The notes under the pieces are model-generated. The model did not search any database. It had not been told where the DNA came from and saw only the letters and a program-made list of their open reading frames with translations. The position numbers and the translations under genes are program-made. Positions 24,454-35,787 of a stretch of 64,000 nt of DNA are shown here, one piece after another. Each line of letters starts with the position of its first letter. The stretch's first letter is position 1. The stretch comes from Apoda limacodes. Lineage: Eukaryota; Arthropoda; Insecta; Lepidoptera; Limacodidae. The stretch lies in the NCBI GenBank assembly GCA_946406115.1, contig OX291560.1, positions 7,503,158-7,567,157 on the forward strand, given 5' to 3'.

Positions 24454-24987
24454 ATTAATTAAATTGCCTATTCAGTTCTGACCTAATTTTTATAGTTCTT
24501 TAGGAAATGTTAGACGGGCAAAGTATTCTTGTTCTGCTTTTCAATTTTACCTATAATAAGCGATTATAGTATTAAAACCTAGTCCAGGGGCCTGATTCTC
24601 ATGCGGAGAGAGATAATCTCGAATTCGAGATATGTTTATTTAATTAACTCATGGCTTGTTAATCGCGGTAACTCTTTAAGTCGATAAATCGACTAGTTTG
24701 AACTAGGTAAGTCAAAAAAACATGTTTTTTGGTTTCTTAAAACCTCGTTTTAGGCATATTTTGTACGCTAGCGGTCGACATGCATCAAGTGTTCGGTAGC
24801 AGTAGAGATGTAATGTCGCACAGAAAGTGATATGAAAAGGAGTCAGAATTAGTGAGTAAGGCTAAATAGTATAATATTTTGGAGGCAGGGGGAGGGGGGT
24901 TTGTAATATATATCAAAATGTGAAGTTATAGGGAAACACCCCTTTTTTCAAAAAGGGGTTCATATGATTCCCCATTCTTACGCCTTA

Positions 24988-25070
24988 ACTGGTGTTGCAA
25001 GCGTCCATAGGCTACGGTGACCGCTTAGCATCAAGCTGACCGTAAGCTTGTTTGCAACCTGAGTGATATA
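24988..25070 (+). mobile_element. LINE 3'-end fragment
   Basis: It is nearly identical to 45637-45715: 'ctggtgttgcaagcgtcc', 'ataggctacggtgaccgctta', then a diverged 'agtgatata' end. Confidence 0.75.
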
Positions 25071-25465
25071 AAGAAAAAGTACAATTCAGACTTGCTTTCT
25101 AAGTACAGGTGTGTATTTGATGATTCTATGAAGATTTGTGTATTTGATAAGATTCTTGTACTAACTAGAACCTCATAAGTTACTAGTTGGTATGTGTTTA
25201 TGACGTTCGTAACAAGCGTATTTTTAGCAAGTGTATAAAATTAGTATTTTATACAATTGTTGCGAATGTGAGTATTTTTAACTCGAGTGACAGTTTGTTA
25301 AACAAGGCGCAACGAGTTGCTAAAAAGACCGCTGTTTTGATGACTGTACTAGTTTTGATTACTTCATTTCAAAATTTTAGTACGGGCGGATAAAAAAATA
25401 ATTATACATACGTTTATGATATTAATGTATCTTGACGTTCAAATGAAGGTGGAGATGCTTTGATA

Positions 25466-25733
25466 TACTACTATATATTATAAATGTGAAAGTTTGGATG
25501 TTTATAACTCAATCGCGCTACAACCACTGGACGGATCGGGATGAAACTTGGCACTAATTTTTATCCCGAAAAATTAAAAAGTTCCCACGGAAATAACTAT
25601 AGCGAAGCTTAAACAAACTATAACGTAGCTATAACTTGTTATAGCAAACTTCATCAGTATAATTAGGGATTTACGTAGAAATTCCACCCCGATAACCGAA
25701 TTCAGGGTGGGTGGAGCCGCTGGCAAAATCTAG
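25466..25733 (+). mobile_element. Helitron-like element, complete or nearly so
   Basis: It starts near 'tactactatatattataaat' and ends 'gccgctggcaaaatCTAG' before T. It has the 'ataactcaatcgcgc', 'ggacggatcgggatgaaactt' and 'ccgataaccgaattcagg' blocks of the 974 and 12560 copies. Confidence 0.65.
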
Positions 25734-25839
25734 TTAGCACCTATAGGTATGTACAAAGCGATAAATGTATCCAGCAAATAAACTATATTTGTTGATTAAT
25801 AATATTAATTACAATTTTATTAGGAGACATTAGTAGTAG

Positions 25840-25905
25840 CATAGCATGGAGGATGCTTGTATCCAGCAGTGGACCAAAATAAACTGATATGATGATAGTG
25901 AGAAT
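25840..25905 (+). mobile_element. Probable LINE 3' terminus (second family)
   Basis: 'tggaggatgcttgtatccag', 'cagtggacca' and a GATGATA-rich end resemble a common lepidopteran LINE tail. An inverse piece lies at about 62142-62200 ('tcatcattatatcaatctac', 'tggtccattgctggac'). Confidence 0.4.
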
Positions 25906-28900
25906 TAGGATTAGGAGTATGCCTTCTCGTTTTTCACCTGTCACTTTAAAACTAAGGGAACAAACTCTCTAATAGCTGTTCCCACCCTTATATGGCACAC
26001 CATACATCTCTCAAATAGCCCCAAAAAGAGAGTAAAAAACTAAACCGTCACATAGAAATGTTATTCGAATGCAAATGACTATTGAAATAGAAAACGAGGT
26101 ATATTTCAGCATTTAAGAATTTAATTATTGTTCTTTTCAGGGTTCCGTATTAAAATGGAGAAATAAATCCTTATGCTGAGATTTCAGTGTCCGACTGTAT
26201 GTATGTCATGACATAGCTGTTTTTAAAATATAGCTATAAATTTAAAATTGGATACAGTTCTAGAACTTGCTCGCTTATGTCTTATATGCGTTTTAAATAG
26301 AAAGAAGAAAAGAAAAAAATAATTTATTTGAATTAAACAACACAATAAGGCTAAAATTAAACAATTAATATACATAATGTCTATGTGCTGCTTGTCACCA
26401 AACAAAAGTCTCCCACTCAGCATTAAAGCTGTGGCCAATCCACAGCACTGATTTTCAGTGAGAGCTTTCAGGCTAGCATCGGTGCACTTAGACGGATATT
26501 TACATATGCCTTACCTACCTACCTATAACTTATTTAAAAAAATAAAGAAACGTCAATAAAAACACAAATACAGAAAACAAACACTACAAATATAAATAAA
26601 CAAATAGAAATAAAAGTAGTTAAAATTAAAAAAAATACGCTGAGAACGGACAGTAAGCTAGTTTGCCACTTTAGTGGTATAAAAACAAGGATTAAAAGGC
26701 CACCTTATCTTATATTAAAAACGGATGTAGTAGAATAACTAGTCTGAATTTGGCAGAACGTAATACATATATGTATATATGACTAGCTGGCCCGGCAGAC
26801 ATTTTGCCCTTAAAGTTGATACTGCAGCGCCCGAACGAACTGGAGAAATAATAAAAAGAAATAAAAATTAAGAAAAACGAGGAGATCTCGTCTCGATTTA
26901 CCTACTGCGCCCTCTACAGCCTTACATATACATAATATTTTAGAAAAGTCATTTAGGTGTACATGAAACTTTTCTCGCTCTCACCTACACGTTTGACTTA
27001 CATCTACTGTCTTCTTCACACCTACAGGTACGTGACCAGCGTACTAGTCGCAAAAGTTTTCCCTGCTTTATAGCATTTTCCTATGAAAAATTACCTGGTA
27101 AGGTACATATAGACCAGGAAAATGAGTTTTCCGCGTACAGGAGAATCTACCTCGCTAAAGACGATGCCAGACCACTAACGCTTATGGTTTTATTATACAT
27201 AGGTTATAAAACTCTTTAGATATTGACGAAGTTATGAGGTTTATATAGGAAGTAGCTGGTGTTACTCTAACGATTTAAACTTCTCGTCCCATAAAAACTT
27301 TTACCCAGTTTAGATACTAAAACCTACTCTTTGTCACTCTCCAGCCCATAAACAATCTCCATACTACACACCATAATATTGGTCCGTCCACCAGAATAGA
27401 ACAAAAAATTGGCAAAATGTGAAAATGATAAAACCTATAATATATTATTGTATCAAATTTTAGGTTTTAAGTAAAAGCACATAAATCTATATACATAAAA
27501 GAGTAAACTAACTGACAAATATTTAAGAGAGTAAATTTTGTTATATTATTATTTTATACATATAACTTTACTTAATTTTATGATCCTACTTGTCTTGGTC
27601 AACCAGGGAATTGTTTTTAATGGTACTTATACTTTCGTTCGTTCTCTAAACACATTGCGAGGTTAAGAAAAAAAAATCACGACATCTTAACATAGCTCCC
27701 GTATATTTACCCTCTAATAACTCCAGAGGCTGTAAAATAGCTGATATTTTCACTTTATGCTTAAAAACTATAGTGCCGTTTAACTACACCAATTTACAGC
27801 TCACTGAGTCATTTGACGCTTTTATACATCGTACAGCAGTTATAGACATTCTATATTATGTATTAATTAGCTACTATCAAGATTATTTAATAGCATTAGA
27901 ATAGAATTAGTGTACACTAAATAAAATCTAATGGTAATATTTTATTCTTTTATACAGCTCGTGGCATTATAAGGGAGGTGTCTTTTTCGCATTCAGCAGC
28001 CGTTTATATTTAGTCTTCTACTACTAACAGCTAGTAGCATCATATGTTGCCAAAGTCTAGACAACGGTGATTTCAATTTCTTCACTAATGCATGATGTTG
28101 AGTTTTTCTCAATTATGCAGTCATTAGTCAGCTGTGCTGTTTAACAGTGTACGAAATCCTGCTAATACCGTAATTAGACTAGTTTTATCCCCTAGTCTAG
28201 CTAAATTACAGTATTAGACTGCAATATAGCTTGTTTTCTGATATAATTCTTGCTAATGTGCTACTTGGGAGCTCAAAATAAGCTCTGTTATAGGATTCCT
28301 TTAAGAACACAAAGCCGCATCTAATGCAAAAATTTTGCTACTGTGCGATGTCGTACTAATGCAGGAAAACAATCACCTTTGTATCGATTAGTTGACTCTT
28401 ACAATAATAATTTCAATAATATAGATATTATGTCAATACGCCCAAGTATCTTTAAAAAACTGTTACTTAATAATTGATAACAGTAGTTAATAGTATTTTA
28501 GTGGTAGTATTAGTATTGTAGTTTTTATAATATTACTTATTTTCCCTATTACATTGTGATGTGATTAGTTCTCTCAACATAAGAAGAAACCCGTATTGAT
28601 AAAATATTAATGATTCATTATGTGGTAAATGATGCTGATGTCGCAATTATTGAAAACTGTTATATTTAAGATTTATTTTAATATTATATATTGTGTCATT
28701 GTTTATTTACCTTAATAAAGAAAAAAAAAAAACTGGGTCTAGAGAATTGAAATTTTGTACAAAATTTCCTTTCTGTTATTATATTACGTAGGCGAGCACT
28801 AAGAAAGGATCATCCCCTAAGGGGGGAAATCAGGGGTTAGAAGTTTGTATGGATATATCATTCGTCATTTTTGAAGTTAAACCGTTTTTGGAAAATCAGA

Positions 28901-29112
28901 CCCCTATAGGTGGAACCGCGGGCAAATTTGGCATGGAAATATTTTTAGTGCCGGGGAATAGGCTACTTCAAAACTTCAAGTGTAAGTCGACTGGAATTTT
29001 TTTGCACTCATGTTCTATAAAATTTTAATAAAGTCTTGGACAAAAACAAAAGGATTTATTGAATAAACTCAGTCATACAAAGAAGTTTAAAATAACTGCA
29101 CGCTATATATCA
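25906..29112. other. Mostly AT-rich non-coding DNA with degraded repeats
   Basis: 26784-27480 contains a diffuse repeat-like region ('gctggcccggcagac', 'cctatgaaaaatta', 'aaaaacttttaccc') that I cannot bound. 28780-28990 has remnants of a Helitron-like or related element ('ggaaccgcgggcaaat'). A similar remnant lies at 53340-53540. No host gene seen. Confidence 0.35.
26655..26685 (+). mobile_element. LINE 3'-terminal stub
   Basis: 'gtaagctagtttgccacttt' then 'agtggtataaaa' matches only the last ~30 bp of the LINE at 42216-45737. Confidence 0.45.
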
Positions 29113-29271
29113 GGGAGCTTATTGGGATCAGTCCCGAGTTCGCCAGACTCCGGAATTCGAGAAAAAATGTATGCAAGTAGGTCCCTCTTGAAACCCGTGA
29201 AAGTACTTTCATACATTTTTCTCTCGAATTCTAGAGTCTGGCGTACCCTTGATTGTTCTCAAAAACCTCCC
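29113..29271. mobile_element. MITE, 159 bp, about 62-bp inverted arms
   Basis: The left arm runs from 'gggagcttattgg' to 'gagaaaaaatgtatg'. The right arm is its diverged inverse ('catacatttttctctcgaat' to 'aaaacctccc'). Both arms contain 'cgccagactc' and 'aattcgag'. The 94-codon frame across it (29059-29343) is an artefact. No target duplication is certain. Confidence 0.6.
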
Positions 29272-30564
29272 AGTTTGCACAGAAGACTCTCGATACCATG
29301 TGTAATTAAGAATTGTATGAAATGTGTTTTTTTTAACCGGTAGGGATGGTTGTACAACTTTTCTTTAAAAAATACGAATTAATATCGACTAATCGAACTC
29401 ACTGTAGTCGAAGCAAATTAATATTATAAGAACATGAACTTTATTTTATATCATTAATCGTTAAATACGGATACAAAGTCACTGATAAATATAACAAATA
29501 AACGACCTCCTTCATAAGGCCCCCGGTAACAAATTCCCTCGGCCCATAACTACCGTATGCAAATACATTTGATTAAAAACAATAACAATAAACCGGGTAC
29601 CTACATCGGATAAGGTATCGATGCATCCATGTCTTTCTTCAATAGGGTTGCCATTAATGGCATAATTCGTTGCCTAGATGTTTTATACACATTCCTTAAA
29701 AAAATCTTGCTTCTTTATATCTTCTATAACTAGTCACTATATAAAAATGTCCACTTTATTCATACATTCATGAAAACTTAATTAAAGATAGTTTTGATGA
29801 CATTTTAGGCACTAGATTGACAGTCTATAATGGCCATGCCATGAAATTATATATTTCTTCAATAGTCAATTGTAATGATAAGTAAACTCCTTGTTTCGTA
29901 GCGTTTTTTGGTAGTAGTTAAAAGCGCTGTATAAGACGTCTATACACACGTACCTAATTTATACCTTTAAATGTTTGTATCTTATTTGATGAATCATTGC
30001 GAACATCGTGACTTAAAATCAAACGACACACGTGTCGTTTCACGCCAAGAAAATTATTCCGTCAATTTAAATTTTGAGACCTAGCTCTGTAAATTTATAA
30101 TCTAATGAGAATTTACTGACATTGAATAAAAAAAATACTGGCTGTTTTGGTTGTGAACAATAACCTCTATTACACTAATATGTAGTAGATTGGACAGGCT
30201 TTGAACATCATAATAAGTTGATATGATTTTTGCAGATTTAGTGCTATTATTACACAGTTCGCTTCAAAGAACTCTAATCAATAAATATATTAACTATTGG
30301 ACTCTCAGTGGTACGCTTCAAATCAGAAAAATTAAGCACGGGGTTAAAACAATAAGGTTAGGTGACAACCCTACGGTCGTTCGATCGCCGACTTTCGATT
30401 GCTCTCCCTAATAGGTAACGCGTAATTACTTGCGACTATTGTGTTACAAGATTTATATTCGATATTGCCTGAGCTTGACACAGGTGTCTCATAAATCTTT
30501 GAGCTCGCTCGCACAACATGTATGGAGAGAAATTAGACGTATGAAGTTTTAGATGCAGTTTCAG
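29272..30564. other. Non-coding DNA, no repeat assigned
   Basis: It includes a palindrome around CACGTG (30021-30040) and a modestly G+C-richer stretch (30340-30560) upstream of a TATA-like element. No coding frame is supported. Confidence 0.35.
30021..30040. promoter_or_regulatory. Palindrome aaacgacac-(ac)-gtgtcgttt
   Basis: Two 9-bp inverted arms flank 2 bp and create an ACGTG core. It could be a bHLH or nuclear-factor site, or chance. No gene context is established. Confidence 0.25.
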
Positions 30565-30600
30565 TATAAAATAGTAGTTGCCGGTTACACAGTTGACGCG
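30565..30600 (+). promoter_or_regulatory. Candidate TATA plus initiator core promoter
   Basis: TATAAAATAG (30565-30574) is followed by ACAGTTG with its A at 30591, about 26 bp downstream, close to arthropod TATA-to-start spacing. No coding exon is evident downstream, so it would need a non-coding first exon or be fortuitous. Confidence 0.25.
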
Positions 30601-32084
30601 GAACCAAAACAAAAAGATAATGTAGTTAACCTGTTTATATGTTAATGTGTATGTATGTTTATAGCTACATAATTATCTGTCAAACGAGCCATTGTATTAT
30701 ATAGAACTGAACATAAAATTATTATATTCATCAATATGCCCGCGACTGAAAATTTGTGTCACTACCTTGGAATGTAGTTAGAAACGAATACAGAGACGAT
30801 CACACTTATGACTGGCATTGCTCTGTTTTTAACTTAGCTTACGTTGTATTGTTGTGCTTTGCATCACTGGTTTGAAATGAGCCCTTCTAGCTTGCTTCGA
30901 TATGAACACGTTTCAGTACGGCAACAGTATGGAACGGGCATATTTTGTTGTTTTTTAATTAAAACTAAAAAGTAGTGAACATTTCAGGCGTCAAGATTGC
31001 GAAGATTATGAAAGAGACTGCTTATAGTACCTACGCATAAAGCATAACGGAGCCATTCTTTGTCCGTGGTCTAACTGCGTTCGATTGATAGTACCAAGGT
31101 TGATCTTTCTTGTCCATGGTTCTACTAGCAGAACAAGTAAATAATTGTATTTTATGGGCATTCTTCGTTATTTGTTTCTCCACTTGTCATATTGGTGTTT
31201 ATTGCTAAACCTGTCTGCCTGTCTCTTCAATTTACCCCAATGCTCCAAAAACAAACCAAAATAGACAAGATTTATTAAAAAATTAAAAAACCTTTGAAAG
31301 AAACGTAGAAAACTATTAACCAAAACAATAATTGAAAAAAAGACATCAAAAATTCAATAAATCAAAATCATTTCTACCATTCGAAGAATCGGGGACTTAT
31401 TCTGGAACTCGAACGCAGCGTCCGAACGCAAATTACACGTTCAGTCGTACGTAATTGTGATTGGATACAGAGGTTTTTTTTTCTTTACAATGTTTAGTCG
31501 CGTTTTTTCACTCATGATCCTACATTTCGTCCGTGAGAACTGGCGATCAGAAATTACCATTTTTAGTGATTGGATTATCGGATGCTGGGGTCCGAGGTTG
31601 TTTTAATCTCGATGCAAAATCGATTCAGGAGTCATCTCGAATGTAGATTGGTAGAATAACATGTTTTGGGCGGTATCAATTTATTTTTTTATGTTGTAGT
31701 ATCTATTTTAAATAATTATCAGTAATTTTAAAAGATTTTTTTAAAGTACAGTCAGGTAGTTAGTATAAGTGCAATTTTTTTACGGCCACAATTAAATTTT
31801 TTGTCAAAGCTCACAAATGATGATTTTTTTTTTATATACAGAAATTTAAATTTGAAGAAAAATTACATAGGTCCAGTGTTGCTAAATAACATTGTAAAAA
31901 TAAACGGAATAACTTAAATTCAAGCAATTTTTTTAAATCAGCAAATCTCTAAATGTACCGCTTCTACGAGCTTCAAATGCATGAAAAACTTCCTCGCTAT
32001 AAATTATTATTAATTTAGTAAGTGTTAGTATTCAGAATGTTATAATTTTATTTTTCTGTGATGTTGTATGGTTCATAGACTACA
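30601..32084. other. Non-coding DNA
   Basis: 31380-31640 is less A+T-rich but closed by stops, with no convincing splice pair. A minus-strand donor-like AC|GTAAGC near 30842 has no good acceptor upstream. Confidence 0.35.
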
Positions 32085-32595
32085 TTTTTAAGTTGGTCGA
32101 CTATAACTCATTAAGTTGTAAAGCCTACTTAGCTATGATAGTTTTCCTTTTAATTTCGTTATATTCTCTCGGAATTGCCCCTATGATTTTTTTCACGCAC
32201 CCAAGAACAGCCATTTAGCTGGCAGTGGGGGAGACTCTGGGGTTTTAACAAAAATTTGCACTTAAAAGCTTAATATTTTTTGGAAACGCATCGATAAATC
32301 AAAAAATGGTTTCGGCTTTCCCCTTAATATTTTTCAAGGAGCTATCCAACGACAACCTACATTATGGGGTAGACGAGAAAAAAATGTTGCCCAGTTTAGG
32401 TATGAGGGAGATAAAAATATCTAATTTTATTTTGCCACTTTGTCGGCCTAATTAATATGTATATTCATGCCAAATTACAGATTTATTGTACTAATGGTCT
32501 CTGAGCTAAGCCGCGGACACACAGACAGACAGACAGACAGACGGACGGACATGGCCAAACAATAAGGGTTCCTTGTTGACTACGGAACCCTAAAA
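32085..32595 (+). mobile_element. Dispersed repeat ending 'ctacggaaccct'
   Basis: It runs 'aagttgtaaagcctacttagc', 'cacgcaccc', 'gagctatccaacgac' (about 32340), a CAGACAGA/GGAC run (32521-32550), and ends 'tgactacggaaccctaa' (32593). The inverted copy at 47041-47760 has the same blocks in order, with a minisatellite in place of the CAGA run. Confidence 0.6.
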
Positions 32596-32782
32596 ATTGA
32601 CAAAAACAAGAGGTGACATTGTGATTTTTTTTCTATAAAGAGAATTTTGTTGCATTATGTTTTTGCTAATACCAGACCCTCAATTATAATAGTAGGTAGG
32701 TAGGTAGTAAGTTCACATTTTAACAATTAAGTATATCAGCCATAAAAAAATATCTATAAATCAAATATAGTTAGAGACTTAC

Positions 32783-32830
32783 CGACTATTGACCGAAGCT
32801 GCGTTGCTAATGCCATCTACCGGAGGTTTT
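32783..32830 (-). CDS. Exon 2 of unidentified minus-strand gene
   Basis: This 48-nt segment is preceded on the minus strand by an acceptor 'tgtattgttaCAG' and followed by the strong donor CG|GTAAGTC. One nucleotide completes the split codon from exon 1 (AG+A, Arg). Fifteen codons then read KPPVDGISNAASVNS and two nucleotides (CG) remain. The frame is open only in the phase that exon 1 predicts. This makes two independent signals, splice sites and phase, that agree with each other. The following exon should begin with one nucleotide completing an Arg codon. I found no convincing candidate down to position 1, so it lies either in a large intron region or outside the window. The function is unknown. 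Confidence 0.55.
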
Positions 32831-32936
32831 CTGTAACAATACACGTTGCTTATTAATTTTGCATCCTGACTGTACCGATCACTTCTAGTATAATATCTAT
32901 AAAGTTATATATTACACAGTAAATATGTTTTTTATC

Positions 32937-33080
32937 AGATAACTATATACTGGATACATACATTTCATCCATAAATACACCCAGACTCAATACAAACACA
33001 AATGTTTGTCCAGCGCGGCAATCGAACCCACACCCTCTGCACAGCAGCCGATCACACTACCAACTAGGCTGCGAGGGAGT
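32937..33080 (-). mobile_element. tRNA-derived SINE inside the intron
   Basis: Minus strand: A box 'cgcagcctagttggtagtg' (about 33073-33055) and B box 'gggttcgattgccgcg' (about 33029-33014), then 'ggacaaacatttgtgtttg' and 'gtctgggtgtatttatgg'. It is related to 21890-22035, and in its tail to 57410-57605. It lies between the two exons of the minus-strand gene. Confidence 0.7.
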
Positions 33081-33188
33081 GAATATGTGTCTAAATGTTC
33101 TTCTGAGTATATGTTTCTTGGAACCGAACATAAAATCTAGTAAAACATAGCTGTCTGTGAGGTTATCTCTTATTTTTGTTAAACATAC

Positions 33189-33286
33189 CTCCAATAAGAA
33201 TCTGCAAGCGCTGAAGAATGAGGTCCATATGGACCTGGCCCGAGGTGATATGGTCCACAGAAGTTCATCACAGGTACCGCATACAT
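33189..33286 (-). CDS. First coding exon of unidentified gene
   Basis: The minus-strand frame begins at ATG (33286-33284, context TCAAATG) and reads 32 codons. They begin MYAVPVMNFCG, continue through HLGPGPYGPH and end ALADSYW. Two nucleotides (AG) precede the donor AG|GTATGT at 33189/33188. The peptide is Gly/Pro/Tyr-rich with no signal peptide or membrane segment, as in some transcription-factor N-termini, but I do not recognise a family. The frame is open upstream of this ATG as far as the TAA within the TATAAG box. An internal or longer exon is therefore possible, though the TATA box and short leader favour a first exon. The joined phase with 32783-32830 supports the model. Confidence 0.6.
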
Positions 33287-33335
33287 TTGAAAATAATCGA
33301 CACTTTTATTAAATCTACTCAGAACACGGAACTCG

Positions 33336-33373
33336 TGAAACAACACAGTCTGCAGATCACAGAACTCTTATAG
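33336..33373 (-). promoter_or_regulatory. TATA box and start region for the minus-strand gene
   Basis: CTATAAGAG (TATAAG at 33372-33367) lies about 80 nt before the ATG at 33286. Initiator-like CAGACT (near 33351) and TTCACG (near 33336) fall 20-36 nt downstream of it, implying a leader of about 50-65 nt. A G+C-richer, CpG-bearing stretch follows upstream (33480-33560). Confidence 0.4.
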
Positions 33374-33559
33374 CCGGGTAAATTTTGTACCAATCAACTT
33401 GCAATATAAATAATTTCTCATTCGATTTTCTCTACGACAATCTATTAGAAGTAATTGAAACACATTCAAGTGTGTGTTGGGACGTTGTACAGTCGAGGTC
33501 TCCGACGCTTTATCAGTAGTTAGATGGCCGACGCGCGAAGCTGCAAGGTATTCTACCCT

Positions 33560-34000
33560 AAAACTGATAAATGTAAATTCTCCCTATAGGGCTATAGCGG
33601 CTCTAACTTTTTGACATTAACGCTGGTATAATATGTCTGGTTTTACACAGAGAGAATCAATCTCCAAAAATACCTACCAACTGCAATTTTGACAGAAGGT
33701 GATAGATAGAAATAATTTCAAACGATTTAGAGAGATAAGTACACTCCTAAGCAATGGGACTTAGCTAGCATTAATAAAGGTTTCTGGCCACATGTCACCA
33801 AATTTTATGTTACTGGTGTTCTAGCCCCGGTCTGTCAAATTTGGTTACTTATTGGGGTGCGTGCTGAAGTTACAAATATGTTGTAATAAATTGGCTATTC
33901 ACCATCATATAGAGTTAATAACAATTTTCATAGAGAATCTCGTACCATTTTTCGTGAACAACTGGCACTATATCACACTCTGTATTCACACAATTTTTTT
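33560..34000. other. Repeat-like non-coding DNA upstream of the gene
   Basis: 'ccctatagggctatagcggc' and 'taactttttgacatta' near 33580-33620 resemble a dispersed lepidopteran repeat known to me. The frame at 33852-34109 runs into the LINE fragment and is not a gene. Confidence 0.35.
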
Positions 34001-34166
34001 TAATACTAAGGAGTCAAACAAGCTATCGGTCCGCCTGACGGTAAGCGGTCACCGCAACCTATGGACTTGCAACACCTGGGACACCACTCTGGCTTCGCCG
34101 ATCCTTTAAAAATCTAAAACTTCTTTCTTGAAGAATCCCATATTGTAGTCCTTAAAGAAACCTTTG
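34001..34166 (-). mobile_element. LINE 3'-end fragment
   Basis: It is the inverse of the LINE 3' end: 'taatactaaggag', 'ccgcctgacggtaagcggtc', 'gcaacacctggg', then 'cttgaagaatcccatattgt' and 'agtccttaaagaaacc'. It shares the insertion with 'gccgatcctttaaaaatcta' with 24195-24453. Confidence 0.7.
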
Positions 34167-34224
34167 CGTCTTCCACAAGCTAAAAAAGCCTGTTTGCTAG
34201 CGATTATTTTTCTATTTTTCTTAC

Positions 34225-34255
34225 ATTAACAAGGTGGCAAACGAACATACGACCA
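34225..34255 (-). mobile_element. Second LINE 3'-terminal stub
   Basis: 'aacaaggtggcaaacgaaca' followed by 'tacgacc' is the inverse terminal ~30 bp of the same LINE, next to another fragment. Confidence 0.4.
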
Positions 34256-34659
34256 GTCTTTTTTCACGGTAGCGTAGCTTTTAAACGCCGCCCGCCTAAT
34301 AGTATAACGCCGCCTCCACACGTTGAGACCAACACTATTCGCACAACAAGCTCGCGTAAGAGTTGGGAGTTGGTTTTGACTCAACTAAACTAACTTCGTT
34401 GGTAATTACTTCTGTTGTACTCAGAGTATAGAGCCTGGGTATAGTAATAGCAAATAGCACCCTATTTTATATAAACCAATTGCGTAGAATCCATTACGCG
34501 CAGTTTATGAACACAAATTTATGTGACACTGGGCCTTAATAATGATTTAACATATTTAGTTACGCGCTTTATATAAAAAATATCATGATACTTAATGTTT
34601 GCGTGGAGTAAGAGTCACAAAAACTAAAAACGTGCTAGTAAGACTCCTGATCAATATAA

Positions 34660-34955
34660 GTACCTGGAAGACCGAGCTATGCTCGTTTTTTTTATTAACG
34701 CCATCTATTGTCAAGTAGCTTTAGTGTTACTGTGTCGGTAAAAATAATAGTATTAATACTCGCCAACAGATGTCAGGAAGAGTCAAATTTTTCAGCTTAT
34801 CATTGCTTGAAAACACGGCTAAATCGACGTTTTCTAAAAATGAAACTTAGGTAGATCGATTTATCGCCCCCGAAACTCCCTGCATACTAAATTTCATGAA
34901 AATCGTTATAGCCGTTTCCGAGATTCAGATTATATATATATATATATATATACAA
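34660..34955 (+). mobile_element. Dispersed repeat, probable RTE-type LINE or SINE 3' end
   Basis: It is a close relative of 11151-11510, but with a single 'gccatctattgtcaagtagc' block (34700) and a clean (TA)n tail at 34931-34953. The start 'ctggaagaccgagctatgct' may be the element's real 5' limit. Confidence 0.6.
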
Positions 34956-35272
34956 GAATTGTTCGTTTAAAGGTATTAGATGAAGGCGTAACTACTTCCC
35001 AAATTAAGTAGGTAGTTATAATGGTGATTGCCGACAAAGACCTCACATTCCAAATTTAAAATACACCGCAACCGTCACTAAATACAGCTTGTTGACAAAT
35101 AAGCCGACGAGGCCCGATCGCAGCCGAATCGAATCGGACAATACTTCCACTTAGCGGCTCACAGATGTCGTTAGTGCCTGCTGTGCGTATGCCATAGTAA
35201 CACGCAGAGATTTAAAATTAGAACATATATTTTTTTTATTTAAGAAGGCTTTAATCAGTAGCAAAATATTTA

Positions 35273-35785
35273 GGGTTGTCAAATCAGTAATTATTTAGTG
35301 ATACGGGCTATTAAAAAAAAAAAACTGGCCAAGTACGGGTCTTAGGTGCGTTAAGCTAGACTGTCGTGAAATGAGAATTTTTGCGAATATTTAAGAAACT
35401 GTGTAAACTGATTTTATGCTGTGATTTGCACTTTAAAACTTTATTTTCGACTGAATGAGTGTCGTTTGAAAAACTTTAAATTCAATATAGGTACTAACCC
35501 TTTATTTAAAACAATTTTTATCGAAGTTCTTTATTAAGGTAATTTTAAAAAGTTCGTGGGGGGAGGGGGCAAAGTTTGTAATATTCATTTTAGGGAAAAA
35601 ACTGTTCAGAAACCTCAAATATATTTTTGAAGCCGTATAAAACGATACTTAATTTTGTGTATCATATACCGGGTGTAACAAGATTGGAGTGCTAAGCGGC
35701 CATACCTAGAAAGTGTTATGAGCCTGTAAGCATTCAACACAGAGCACAGGTTAAAACCTTTAAAAAATACAAAAATTGACAACCC
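35273..35785. mobile_element. TA-flanked MITE (Tc1/mariner-like), 513 bp
   Basis: The perfect 10-bp ends GGGTTGTCAA and TTGACAACCC are flanked on both sides by TA (35271-35272 and 35786-35787). A TA duplication is typical of Tc1/mariner-type insertion. The interior carries no transposase. It includes an unrelated repeat piece near 35320 ('ctggccaagtacgggtc') and a G-rich patch (35556-35572) similar to one at 24882-24900. Confidence 0.6.
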
Positions 35786-35787
35786 TA

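Noticed and set aside
29059..29343. 94-codon plus-strand frame
   Set aside because: It crosses both arms of a MITE.
30842..30900. Third exon of the minus-strand gene ending at AC|GTAAGC
   Set aside because: An open phase-compatible frame exists, but the upstream acceptor lacks a pyrimidine tract and the reading is short. It could be chance.
32783..33286. Naming the minus-strand gene as a homeobox or nuclear-receptor gene
   Set aside because: The peptide is suggestive of a transcription-factor N-terminus only in composition. No DNA-binding domain was seen, so no identity is given.
33511..33547. Plus-strand first exon (TCAGT, then ATGGCCGACGCGCG, then AAG|GTATTC)
   Set aside because: Only eight codons with a leader of about 10 nt and no second exon found. 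It lies in the upstream region of the minus-strand gene and may simply be promoter sequence.
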